Source of the DNA: Monosporascus cannonballus
Taxonomy: Eukaryota; Ascomycota; Sordariomycetes; Xylariales
Length of the DNA: 64,000 nucleotides
Assembly: GCA_004154925.1 (NCBI GenBank)
Contig: QJNS01000020.1
Location: forward strand, 248,001 to 312,000
Direction: 5' to 3'
Shown in pieces: positions 1 to 9,873 of the stretch (positions within the stretch are counted from its first letter, which is position 1; every line of letters starts with the position of its first letter). The translations under genes were made by a program, and so were the position numbers. The notes below the pieces were generated by a model. It was given only the letters and a program-made list of their open reading frames with translations, was not told the origin of the DNA and did not search any database.

Positions 1-941
1 ACCTCGCTTGCGGCACTCAACCCATGTTTTGTCCCATTTATCCAACTCCTGCCTGACACGAGAGGACCGGTCCAGCTCATTGTACGTCTTTGAGCAAGTC
101 TTTACGGCCAGGTGTTCTGTTGCCGTCACGGGGCCTTGCTGGATGAAGTCCACGAGCATCGGTACGGGATTTGCCTTCCCGTTCGCTGGTCTCCCGCTAT
201 TGAATTATTAGTTTTCATCCTTTTATATGCATATACTTCGAGTCTCTTGACGCACACTGGAAGACCGCTTTGGTGATTCTCATGCTGGTTGTCGGCCCCT
301 GTCATCTCCAACTAGGATATCTGTCGCGGGACACTGACTGGAAGCAGATATTTCGTCGTGGTAGGATTTGGTCTGGGTCTTTTGTTATGATACACCGGCA
401 CGCGGTCGCCATAACTCCCCGGTACATGACGCTATTATTATATTCCATCGTGAGGAAATCCGAGAGCGCCCGAGTGAGAATGTGGTCAAGGCCATGATCA
501 AGACTATGATCAACACCATGATCAGTATCATGATCTTTGCCTCCCAGCGTCGGAGCAGTCCATTAAGACGCTATAACTCAATAGGGGACAGCTTAAGCGG
601 TTGGGATATTGCCAAGAACGGTGGCTGCTTATTGTCCCAATGAGGTGTGGTGTAATCCAACCTGCAGGTTCTCCGCATATTCACCACCCCAAAACCAGAA
701 AAAATCATGATCATGATCCGACGGCTGCGTGGTTTGCGTAAACTGGTCTGTGCTTATCGGGGGATCCGGATGTGATTCGTCTCCTTTCCTAACTCTGAAA
801 TATCCAAGCCACTACTAAATATATAATTACCCTTATAACGTAATTGTGCACTTTAATAACACGTTTGGATGGCTCCTGCTCTGTGTATGACGGCTAACTC
901 GAGACTGCCGCCTCCCGAGAGGCTGCGCTCGGCTTCGTTAC
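1..941. other. Left-edge intergenic DNA with a 12-bp periodic repeat
   Basis: No credible gene is visible here; the short open frames lack codon bias and domain motifs. The one clear structure is a four-copy, 12-bp periodic repeat with ATGATC cores at 494, 506, 518 and 530. Two more abutting ATGATC units lie at 707-718. The last ~100 bases before 942 are presumably the promoter and 5' UTR of the following gene. Confidence 0.5.
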
Positions 942-3306
942 ATGGGGTGGTCAACTAAGAAAGACAGACGGTGGACTAAGAAGGACATAAGGTGGACTTG
1001 TGTGAGTTATGCTTCTTGGTGGCGCGTTCATAGCCTGACCAGGAGCTCATTGGCTGGGCTAGCTAATGTTAACATAGGCGGAATGCGGGCATGGCAACAA
1101 TTCCTACATCTACGATCCCTATTGTCCGAGTTGTAATACACGCCAGTACACCTCATCTAGCTTCTGGAGCCGTAAGGACAATGCCCGCCTGCTATATGAC
1201 GGGCCTCCAGTGCCCCAAGAGGAGAGGAAGGCTCTACCAACCGCCTCCGATTCCCCTAAACCGCCAGATTCGGCTCTAAAGTTCGATGATATCCTGTACG
1301 ACGTTAACAGCCACCTATCAGATAGTGGCTATGGCTCTCTTGGTAGAGAGACGTCGCTTGATTCCCCGGAGCTTCCCGGGGATTTTGACCTTCTTGCTCT
1401 TCTAGGGGATGGACAGGCGGTTGACGCCGCGGAGGTGTCAGGGCCCAAATCAGGGCAGTTCCAAATTACGGACACTTCTTCAAGTGGACATGATGTCACA
1501 CCATGCGTCTCGTCCATTATCCAGAGTGACAGTCCCGCGATGAGCACGGATGGGGAACCCGAACCGCCCACCTCTCCTATTTCGCCTCCGGTGCCCGCTC
1601 CAAGGGATGTAACGGGCCTCGAATGGCTCCTGCCACTTCGAAACCACCCGTTCTTCCCGGAAATACTCCAGGCCTGGAATAACTTTATTCAACATGTCAC
1701 GGGGAGTGGCGACCAGGAAACTCCGCGAGCCCCTTCCGCGTCAGTGGAGCCTTCGTTCCCGAGCCAGAGCTCCTCGTCAACATCATCAAGCCAGGGCAAG
1801 AGAAAGAGATCATTGGGTGACGACATCGACGATAACGGGCTGCGGCCCTCGAAAACGCGAGCTCAACACAGACCGCCACCAGGGCCGGGGGAGGACAGAC
1901 ACTTCGCGTGCCATTTTCTCAAGCTGGACGTGAAGACATACCACCAGTGTCTCGGTGTCAGCTTCAAGGACATGCGGACGACGACGCAGCACCTACGTCA
2001 GAAGCACGGAACCCAAGTCACGCCCCAACGGCTGCCCAAAGGCCTCGGCCGCGGCGAGTCTGAGCGCGTCCGCTGGTATCTGGCCTGGGACAGGCTTTTC
2101 CCCGGCCACGGCCGGCCCAAGTCGCCGTATGCCACCATCGTGGAGGACGTGATCCTGCAGTTCGTCGACTCTCTCAGGGATAACAACCCCGAGTTCTTCG
2201 CCGTCGTGCAGCAGCGTGCTGCTGAGTTCATCTCGGGCGGGAATCAGGCGTCTATGGCCGTGGAGACGGTGACACCCGTGTCGGTCGTGGCGGATGGGCG
2301 TTCGTCCAGCTCTCCCACGGGTTCTAACGAAGCATCCAGACCCGATGTTCCGACCTCCTTACCTGAAGAAACTTCGATGACATTGTCTAATACCGAGCTT
2401 AGTACGCCCGCTCGGGGCACTTCGGAGGGGTTATCGCCCCCATTAGACACATCTCTGCCCCTTTTTATGCTGGACGGGGTTTTGGAACCCGAATATTCGC
2501 TGCCCGAATTTCTGGAAAACGAATACTCTTTCACGGCAAATGGTGAAATGGCTAGTAATCCACCAGATTCCCCCGCGAGTCCTAGCAAAGTGTATCAGAC
2601 CCCGACCGGCGAGCCCGAGGGCGGGGTGACCACAGCTCGATCCCAGGACCCCTGGGCTTCCGCGACCGCCGAAGCCCTTTTGGGGTCTGGTCTCGATAAT
2701 GAGTTCCAAACTCAAATTACACAGCGAACCCCCACTCCATTTGAAACCACCGGTACAGCTCCAGCCGCCTGGAGCAGCGCACCAACCAGCAGCCCAGGAG
2801 ACACAAGGACTGGGGTTCCCAACTCTGGAGGACCGGATCCCATGCTCAACGGTTCCTGGGCCGCCTATTTCAATGGCCGTTGGAGTGGCGATTTTATAGA
2901 CATTGCAAGCGCGCTGCAACCCCTGACTCCTATTCCCGGTATTGCCGCCCCGATCCCCGACGACGACCCGGATCCCGATTCCTATTTCTCAGCTCCGGCG
3001 GCAAGAGAAGTCCTTGCACACACGCCCTCGGTACCGGGACCGGGATTGGTCGTTAGGGTCGCACCGCCGCCGTCCGCACAACGGAGCACGTTGTTCGGGA
3101 CGACGAGCGACCCGACCCGACCCCCTGGCCCCGGGGAGGGGCCGGACGTCGAACTCGCCGCCCCAAATGAGCGGAGCCCGTTGGGGTGGCCTGAAGCGGA
3201 AGCCGATCTCTTCACGAGTCCGGATCCGGATCTACCTCCGAAAAGAAGGAAGGAGTGTCGCGGATCCGCGTTGCCGGGACATGTATGGCGACTAGGAACA
3301 CTGTAG
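942..3306 (+). CDS. Putative zinc-binding regulator with N-terminal zinc ribbon and central C2H2-like motif
   Basis: Two exons are inferred: 942-1001 and 1078-3306. The 76-nt intron (1002-1077) has a GTGAGT donor, CTAAT/TTAAC branch candidates and an ATAG acceptor, and splices in phase 0 to give about 762 aa. The exon junction builds a C-x2-C-x12-C-x2-C zinc ribbon (Cys20, 23, 36, 39) directly after a short basic start. An SDSGYGSL stretch follows near residue 100, then a KRKR basic cluster near 260, then a C-x12-C-x13-H-x4-H motif (about Cys298, Cys311, His325, His330). Further on a W...LFPG...SPY segment appears, as in many uncharacterised fungal C2H2-like proteins. The C-terminal half is Pro/Ser/Thr-rich and disordered. 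The frame is also open from a GTG at 1210, but the upstream exon restores an ATG and the Cys pairs, so I prefer 942. The target is unknown; nuclear function is inferred from the fingers and basic patch. Confidence 0.75.
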
Positions 3307-3892
3307 CGTCTGCGAGATGTGATGTGGCGTGGATCCCCTGGGGGTTGCCGTTCTTGTGTATCTTAAGGGGGTTCTGTGCTGTGCCGCTGATCAGGCACGA
3401 TATGTTACATAAACGGTTCCTCGCTGTTGCTGTGGGCCGACAGTCATTGTACATAGATGCGCAGCCTTCGCTCCGTGAGGGAGCCTGAGGCGCCGGCACG
3501 CCCTCCGTGGTCGGACTGTTGATAACTACCCTTTCAAGCTGCTATGTAACGACACGAAACTCACTGGCACATAACGACAGAAGAGAGCGGGAGACATCGT
3601 CATATGAGTTAGGTAGTCGAGCGAATCGCGGAAGCTTACCATCTGAACGCACAGTACCATGTGAACTATAAGGGATCATGTTGGCCGGAGGCATAAGACG
3701 GGCAGCGCGATTATTTATATCCGGACACACAAGGTGACGGTTCTCTCCCTTGTGCCTCATGAGATCCATTGATTAAGTATTAATATATACGCACTAGATA
3801 ATACAGGCAGAAGCGTTCGCTACGGATAGATCATTATCCAAATCAATTACATGTAAACACAAAGTCCAACACTCCTACACTCCCCCAGCGGC
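3307..3892. other. Convergent intergenic region
   Basis: This 586-bp spacer separates the 3' ends of the zinc-ribbon gene (+) and the siderophore transporter (-). It should hold both 3' UTRs. I see no gene or repeat in it. Confidence 0.5.
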
Positions 3893-5653
3893 CTAATTAG
3901 ACTGGTTGCTCGCGGGCACCACCCTGCCCTTCCGCTCGTCTTCGCTGAGACTCTGCCGACCGTCGACGCGGAAGTTCCGGAGGAACATCGATGCGACGAA
4001 GGTGATGACGGAGAGGCAGAGACCTGTGATGGCGAGGTAGCGCTGGACGTGGCTGTAGGCGGCAACCATGGCGACGCGCTCGGGGGTGCCGGCGACGTAG
4101 GTGACGATGAAGGTGAGCGGCTGGGAGTAGGCGTCCGCGGCTAGCGCGGCGTCGCCGAGCTGGCGCGCCAGCTCGGCCGGCAGCGCCTGCGTCCAGATGG
4201 CGGTGCTGATGGCGTTGCCGAGCGCGGAGCCGATCTGGTAGAAGGCGAGGTACAGAGCCGTCATGGTCGCCATGTACTCGTGCGACACCGCCGCCTGCAC
4301 CATCGCCTGCACGGGGTAGGCGAACAGGCCGCCGCCGACGCCGAGCACGACCTGGCTGCCGATCATGCCCGCCACGCCGGTGTCGCCGTTGCGGTACTTG
4401 ATGAGCAGGCCCATGGCGAGGATGAAGACGAGCGTGCCGGCCACGGCGAACGGCTTGACGCGGTGTACCCTGCGTACGGCGAAGCCGGTGGCCACGCCCG
4501 CCAGCACCGAGGTGAAGGAGTAAAGCGAGGCGATGCGCGTCGCCGCCTTGATGCTCTGGTCGAAGCTGACGACGAGCACGGTGTAGAGGAAGTCGCCCTG
4601 CAGGTACCACGACATGTTGAGCCCCACGGCGATGGTGAGGCCCGCGAGGATGGTCCGGTCCGTCAGGATGCCGAAGGGGACGCAGGGGTACTTGGCGAAC
4701 TTGGTCTCCCAGACAACGAAGGCGGGGACGCAGACGACGACGCCGATGACGAGCATGACGATGATCCTGGCCGAGCTCCAGCTCTGGCTGACGCCGCCTG
4801 CGAGCGTGAGAGGCAGCAGGATGAGGGTGAGCATGGCGCCGAGCAGCACCATGCCCACGAGGTCGATCTCCTCGGCGATGTCCAGAACCCCCCGGGCGAC
4901 GCCGCGTCCGCCCCTGCGTGCGCGTTTCGGGAGCTTGCCCTGCTTGGCGGCCCTTCTCTTGGCGAGGACGATGGGAAGGAAGAGGGCAATGGCGCAGACG
5001 GGGAGAATGATGCACCACATGCCCATGCCCCATCGCCATCCCGCGCTCCCCATGACGGCCTGCGCAATGTCGCCGGAGACCCAGGCGTTGATCAGAAAAG
5101 GGGTGGCGGGGATGAAGGAGAAGAGGACACGGTTCTGGAGAGACGTGACGTCGGCGATGAGGACCTCGATCAGGAGCATGAGTCCTGTGTACCCGATCTG
5201 GTAGAGGAGCTGGCCGGCGGTGAAGGCCTCGACGCCCTTGGAAGCAGCAGCCACGGCGGTCCCGGCGATGTAGAAGATAGTAGCGAAGAGTAGAAGCTCC
5301 ACGCGCCCAAACTTGTCGGCGACACGTGCGTACGGGGGCTGGATGGCGGCGGCGAGAATGGCGCGAACGGTGTTCATCGTCCCGAGCAGCGAGTGCTGGC
5401 TATAGCTGTTGGTGGCGTACGTCTGGTAGGTACCCCTGAGCGTGGCGTCAAGTCCATAGCAGTAGGCGACCAAGAAGATGCCGAGGAAGAGAACGACCTT
5501 CAGGGGAGTGGTGAAGGCGGCGGAGATCGCGGCGATGCGCTCGACACCCAGAACATGCAGGTCTTTTGCCGCCGAATTGAGGCTCTCATTGCTGGAAGAC
5601 GCAGGAAGCATCGTGTCCCGAGGCTCCTCTTTCTTACCGTGCTCGACATCCAT
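3893..5653 (-). CDS. MFS siderophore-iron transporter (SIT family)
   Basis: Intron-less, 586 aa, ATG at 5653 and TAG at 3893-3895. The protein has about 14 hydrophobic helices, as expected for the SIT branch of the major facilitator superfamily, which imports Fe(III)-siderophores by proton symport. Family marks are the first-helix YGLD motif followed by a T-Y-x-x-Y-A-T stretch and HSLLGT near residues 65-90, and an ADKFGR loop (motif A-like) near 110-120. The N-terminal ~40 residues are hydrophilic and cytosolic. Length matches typical SIT members (560-620 aa). The coding strand is strongly GC-rich, unlike its flanks. Three GATA elements lie 92-250 nt upstream of the start, one a full SreA/SRE-type site, so iron repression is likely. 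Substrate cannot be told from the sequence. No siderophore-biosynthetic gene is adjacent. Confidence 0.92.
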   Translation of the reverse strand: MDVEHGKKEEPRDTMLPASSSNESLNSAAKDLHVLGVERIAAISAAFTTPLKVVLFLGIFLVAYCYGLDATLRGTYQTYATNSYSQHSLLGTMNTVRAILAAAIQPPYARVADKFGRVELLLFATIFYIAGTAVAAASKGVEAFTAGQLLYQIGYTGLMLLIEVLIADVTSLQNRVLFSFIPATPFLINAWVSGDIAQAVMGSAGWRWGMGMWCIILPVCAIALFLPIVLAKRRAAKQGKLPKRARRGGRGVARGVLDIAEEIDLVGMVLLGAMLTLILLPLTLAGGVSQSWSSARIIVMLVIGVVVCVPAFVVWETKFAKYPCVPFGILTDRTILAGLTIAVGLNMSWYLQGDFLYTVLVVSFDQSIKAATRIASLYSFTSVLAGVATGFAVRRVHRVKPFAVAGTLVFILAMGLLIKYRNGDTGVAGMIGSQVVLGVGGGLFAYPVQAMVQAAVSHEYMATMTALYLAFYQIGSALGNAISTAIWTQALPAELARQLGDAALAADAYSQPLTFIVTYVAGTPERVAMVAAYSHVQRYLAITGLCLSVITFVASMFLRNFRVDGRQSLSEDERKGRVVPASNQSN

Positions 5654-7178
5654 AGCTCGTGGGATGGAAACGACTATTCAAACTCTCGTACTGCGTTGAC
5701 GCCAAGTGAAAAGGAGGGAGTAGAGGGGAACGTTGAGTCAGCTATTATCTCCCCTTTTTTATTCTTGCGAATAAGCTAACTCTAAGCCTTTGAAAAACTT
5801 GTATTAGCTAGTGGGATGGTTTGATGCGCTCCAGGTCGTGCTCATTAGAAGCCAAAATAGTATAATCTTATCTGATCATCCGATTAGAAGCTGTAAACTT
5901 TATCTAATAGCGGACCCATCTCCGAGTGCTTCCGAAAATGAAATTCCACTTTCTCGGAAGCTAAGATCGCACCAGGTTCGCATCAGGTAAAGGGCTGAGG
6001 GCCCGATGTCGCTTGCCTAACAAGCTAGAATGGATTTAAAGAGAAACATGATACCAAACTGAGGAGGAAAACCTCAGGTGAATGAGTCCTAGAGAATACA
6101 GGCGTTCGTGTCTCAATTTCTTCGTGAGAGAAAATCGTTTCTTCGACTTCCCTCCTCAACATCAGCGCTATCTGTCCTAAGTAATGGGTAGTTGGAACCA
6201 AATTTATTATATACTGATATAGAAGTCGAAGAGAAAGTCAATAGTCGACGAAGTATCGAGCCCTTCACTTCGTAACTGCGTGTTAGTGGGGTGATTCTTG
6301 AGAGGTCGATCTGCGGAACTTTTGTTCGCTCCATATGATGCAGGATGTCAGTAGCCCCATAAAGAAGCCGACACCGAAGCCACCTACCGAGATTGCCCGG
6401 CGTATTTCGATCAATGGCCCGCTGGTTCTGTCGCACACCGTCCTATAAGCAGGTGTTACCCAAGCACCCAAGCACACCAGGGCGGAGCTCCCAAACCGAC
6501 TCTTCAGGATACCGATGCTATTTGTCTTCCGCGATACGATTATGGACTCGGAGATTTGACATCCCTAGTCGCGTGCTCTAGGGCTTTGCGGGCCTCGACC
6601 AGAGCCTCGGGTTCTCTCCCTAGTTAGAAGTTCTTAGCCCAATAGCGCCGGGCGCGCTCCGGAGCGACGATATCAGCTGGCTTGTCGGTGGGGGCGTCCT
6701 AGTACCGTGTTCTCGCGCGGCTCCTCGGTTGGGGCTTGCTAGCACCAGGCCGGTGGTTATTATGATCCCAACTAATGTATGTTGATGTACTTTGAGACGC
6801 CCCTCTGTCGATAACTAGTCGTTGCGGGAAGCGAACTCATTTGCGGTTTAATACCAAACCTATGGACAAGTACATGAAAGTTTATCGTCTTTCCTAGGCT
6901 CGTCCGGGTCAACAGCTCGAGAGTCCTCATCGGTTGCGGACGAGTTTGTTTATTGAATTGGATCTGTCATTAGTGCTTAACCTCTGGCAAAACCCATCTT
7001 CTCATATACCCGCCGCCTGTGTAGTTTCTTATTTGCGTCCCCGCCTTCATTCGGACAGCGCCTAGATATAGTACATCAAGCCGTAACATCGCTTCAAACT
7101 GCCACTTGGAATTGCGGTTCCCCTCCCTCTCATGCACAGGTGCATGGCATACATCCCAATTACCACACATCGCTATTC
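5654..7178. other. Intergenic region upstream of the siderophore transporter
   Basis: Apart from the GATA elements between 5745 and 5910, nothing recognisable is seen. The open frames around 6100-6480 and 6970-7180 have no coding signal. The final bases before 7179 are the 3' flank of the glycosylase gene. Confidence 0.45.
5868..5877 (-). promoter_or_regulatory. Extended GATA site matching the fungal SreA/SRE1 iron-repressor consensus
   Basis: On the minus strand this reads GATCAGATAA, a full match to the (G/A)ATC(T/A)GATAA site described for the GATA iron repressors SreA, SRE1 and relatives. It lies 215 nt upstream of the siderophore-transporter ATG in the same orientation. Secondary AGATAA cores are at 5745-5750 and 5900-5905 (the latter reads ATTAGATAA, one base off the extended site). 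Repression of the transporter under iron sufficiency is inferred from site and neighbour. Confidence 0.7.
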
Positions 7179-8721
7179 TCAAGACGTCTGCTCAACAGCA
7201 TGCGCTATAGCCTCGCGGTCCGTCTTTACTCCCGACTCCTCCGCCTTCACCCGCTCGATCTCGCCTCGCCTCGCCTCCTCGTCAGCGGCGCCCCCGACGA
7301 CGACGGCGCCCCTGAACGCCCTCCTCAGCGCGCAGCGGCCGAGGACGCGGCCGCCGGCGCGGCACTCGTCGCAGGTGCGGCCGTGCGTCACGAGCAGCAC
7401 GTGCAGCGGATACTTGAGGGTGTCGGGGACGCGGGCGTTGAGGTGGGCGTGCGCCTCCTCGCGGGTTGCACCCGGGGGCCTCCAGCCCAGCAGGCCCGTG
7501 ATGCGGTGCACGTGAGTGTCGACGGCGAGGTTCGTGTCGCGGCGCAGGCAGAACAGCAGGACGCAGGCGGCCGTCTTGGGACCCACGCCGCGGAATGAGA
7601 GCAGCTCGCACGTGGCGTCATCGTCGGACGCCTCGAACAGGTGGTCGAGCGAGTAGGTCCCGTGTTTCTGTTTCACCTGTTCTAGCACTGAGAGGATGAC
7701 CCGGCTCTTAGTGGCTGCGAGCCCGCCGCTCGTGATGGCCGCCTGTAGCTTCGCCTGCCCGCTCGTCGCGATCGCCTCCCACTGGTCGCTGCCACCGTAC
7801 GCGGCATCCACTGCGGGCGTCCGGAGTTAGTAACCGATTGTTCGTACTAGGTACTCGGACGAACAGATGTGCTTTACGTCATAAAACGCCCGTCCTCCGG
7901 GGAGCAGCTAGGCAACTCCCGGGAAAACGCCTCCACTGGGAAGACTCTGTGCCGGGAGATAAAGATAAGGACTATAGGGACTAAAGAAACGAGCGTAGTG
8001 GGGAAAGAAATGACATATACTCACTACCCTGCTTCGCCTGCGAGCTGTTCCGGTCGCTCGTGTTCTGGCTGAGGATGGTGCGCACGAGGGCATCGAGGAC
8101 CGACGGCGAAGCGCCGCACCCGGCGGCGTCGCGGGGGGCCGCCGTACGGGCGCCCTCGGGCCGCACCCGCTCCCCGTGCAGCGACACCAGAATGTCGTGC
8201 GCCAGCGCGCACTCAGCCGGCGTCGGGCGCGCAAACTCCGGAAACGGCGACTCCCGCGCGAACTGCGCGTGCGATTTCAGCTTCCGCGCCTGCAGCACGA
8301 GGTCCGCCGCTACCTTGTCTTTCCCTTCCTTGCCCTTGTTGCTGTCACTGCTGGTGCCGGAGGATTTCTTGTTGCTCGGGCTGGAGCCTTTTCCGGGTCT
8401 GGTGCGTCCTTGTTTTGGCTCTGACTTGGCTGTTGCTACCAATAGTGGCGGAGATGATGATGACTGTTTGACATCGGGAAACGAAGGCGATGACGGGGAT
8501 GGCAAGCTCGTGTGGTTTATTTTAACCCGCTTGCTCCGCCGGCTCGAGGCCGTCGAGGTCGCAGATTCCCGCTTTAGAGCTTTGCGCGGCGTGATTGTAG
8601 GCTCTTCCTGCTTGATAAGGGGGCTGTCATCCCCCTTTTTGACGTTTCTCGCGCTGCGACGGCGCGCGACGAGTGGTTCGGCCGCAGCGGCAGCCGTCGT
8701 GGCAGCTCTCGACTTCGCCAT
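7179..8721 (-). CDS. HhH-GPD superfamily DNA glycosylase (endonuclease III-like)
   Basis: Two exons are inferred on the minus strand, 8721-8025 and 7810-7179. The 214-nt intron has a GTGAGT donor, a perfect TACTAAC branch (7826-7832) and a CGCAG acceptor; splicing completes an ATG codon and gives about 442 aa. Residues 1-150 are low-complexity, Lys/Arg/Ser-rich with likely nuclear signals (KRVK, RRSKR). The catalytic core starts near 210 (LVRTILSQNTSD). The helix-hairpin-helix reads GVGPKTA with Lys311, the residue used by bifunctional glycosylase/lyases, and is followed by VDTH with Asp330 as the catalytic acid. The C-terminal Cys region (C-x2-C-x9-C) lacks the four-Cys 4Fe-4S spacing of Nth/MutY. 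An in-frame GTG at 8742 precedes the chosen ATG. The role is base-excision repair; the damaged-base substrate is not determined. Confidence 0.87.
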
Positions 8722-9873
8722 GCTAATTAATAGTTGCCACACCCGGTACCCGGGATCTCCCAGTTGCTACCACGGCAAAAGGACCGAAGCTTGGACTTGT
8801 ATAAGATGGGGGATTGAGTTTGTCTAAATTACATCTTCCGCCCCAGGTCTTCAGCCGCACTTGAAGAAGATACCGAGGCGTGGGAGTGGCGACAATGTGG
8901 AAGCCCAGGCCCCCGACTAGCCAGTGCTGATGTCGGCGGTTCCTGCGCTAGCGGCGTGGACCGCTTCCCTGATGGTTGCAGGGTCCCTGCATGAAAGAGG
9001 AACCGTGCAGGTCGGGATCCACAAAGAATTTGACGAACCTCGAATGTCCAAAACCGTATTGCACAAGGTTCAAGCTCTCGTAGTATCGCGGACAACGGCT
9101 TCTAATATGTCGTCCTTAAGCATCAATAGCAGCCCTGAAATGCCTTGCATATTCGAGTGAAGCATAGGGCTAGCTCGCCCTTGCAACATAGAATTGGTTA
9201 CTGGCGAGCTCAAGACAATGTGGCGTGTTACAACTGATGATTCATAGTTTTACACTCTAATCCTAACTTACATTCACCGCCCCTAATAGAAGCACACCTG
9301 GACAGGCTATATGGTAGCAGACCTATCTATAATGCCCTAGGAGAAATTTCAAGACTGTTTCCAAATCCCATCTACCAGATTGGCATTAATTCTATTCATA
9401 GGTAGTGTTGTCCAGCTTAGACATTTTCGCTTGCTATTCATACAACAGTTTCTAAGCGACTGTCTTTCCTGACCCGTAACTGCTATCCAAATATCCATCC
9501 CTAGCAATTCCAATCGCCGGCGAGTTTATCAGTCGCATTCGGCAAGGTGTCGCCGAGTAAAACCCAATGGACTCCGATAAAAACCTAGGGGTCTCGCCGC
9601 GGTATCACTTGTCCTAACGCCTTAGCTTGTAGGATAGCTTTGCGCTGTCAGCAGCCCCCTTAGAGCCTCAGTTTCCTTGTTAGCGCAGAACAATCCCCGG
9701 ACAACAATCTTTCATCGTATTGACTGGCGCTGGGATATCGCTGGTCGACGCCGTTTCACGAACCGGGTCGATCCTAATGAAATCCCGAACCTATTAACAG
9801 GGGCGAACGACAGAGATGGCGTGGGTCGCCAGCCTCGACCCCTCTAAAAGCTTCTGCACGACATCACTCAACA
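8722..9873. other. Intergenic region
   Basis: This 1.15-kb spacer lies between the glycosylase start and the 3' end of the Cnn_1N gene. The sequence is AT-rich around 9150-9500, with no convincing gene, repeat or RNA. It should contain the glycosylase promoter. Confidence 0.45.

Noticed and set aside
4280..5293. 337-codon plus-strand open frame
   Set aside because: It is fully antisense to the siderophore transporter; Asp/His/Ala-rich composition is the usual mirror of GC-rich codons.
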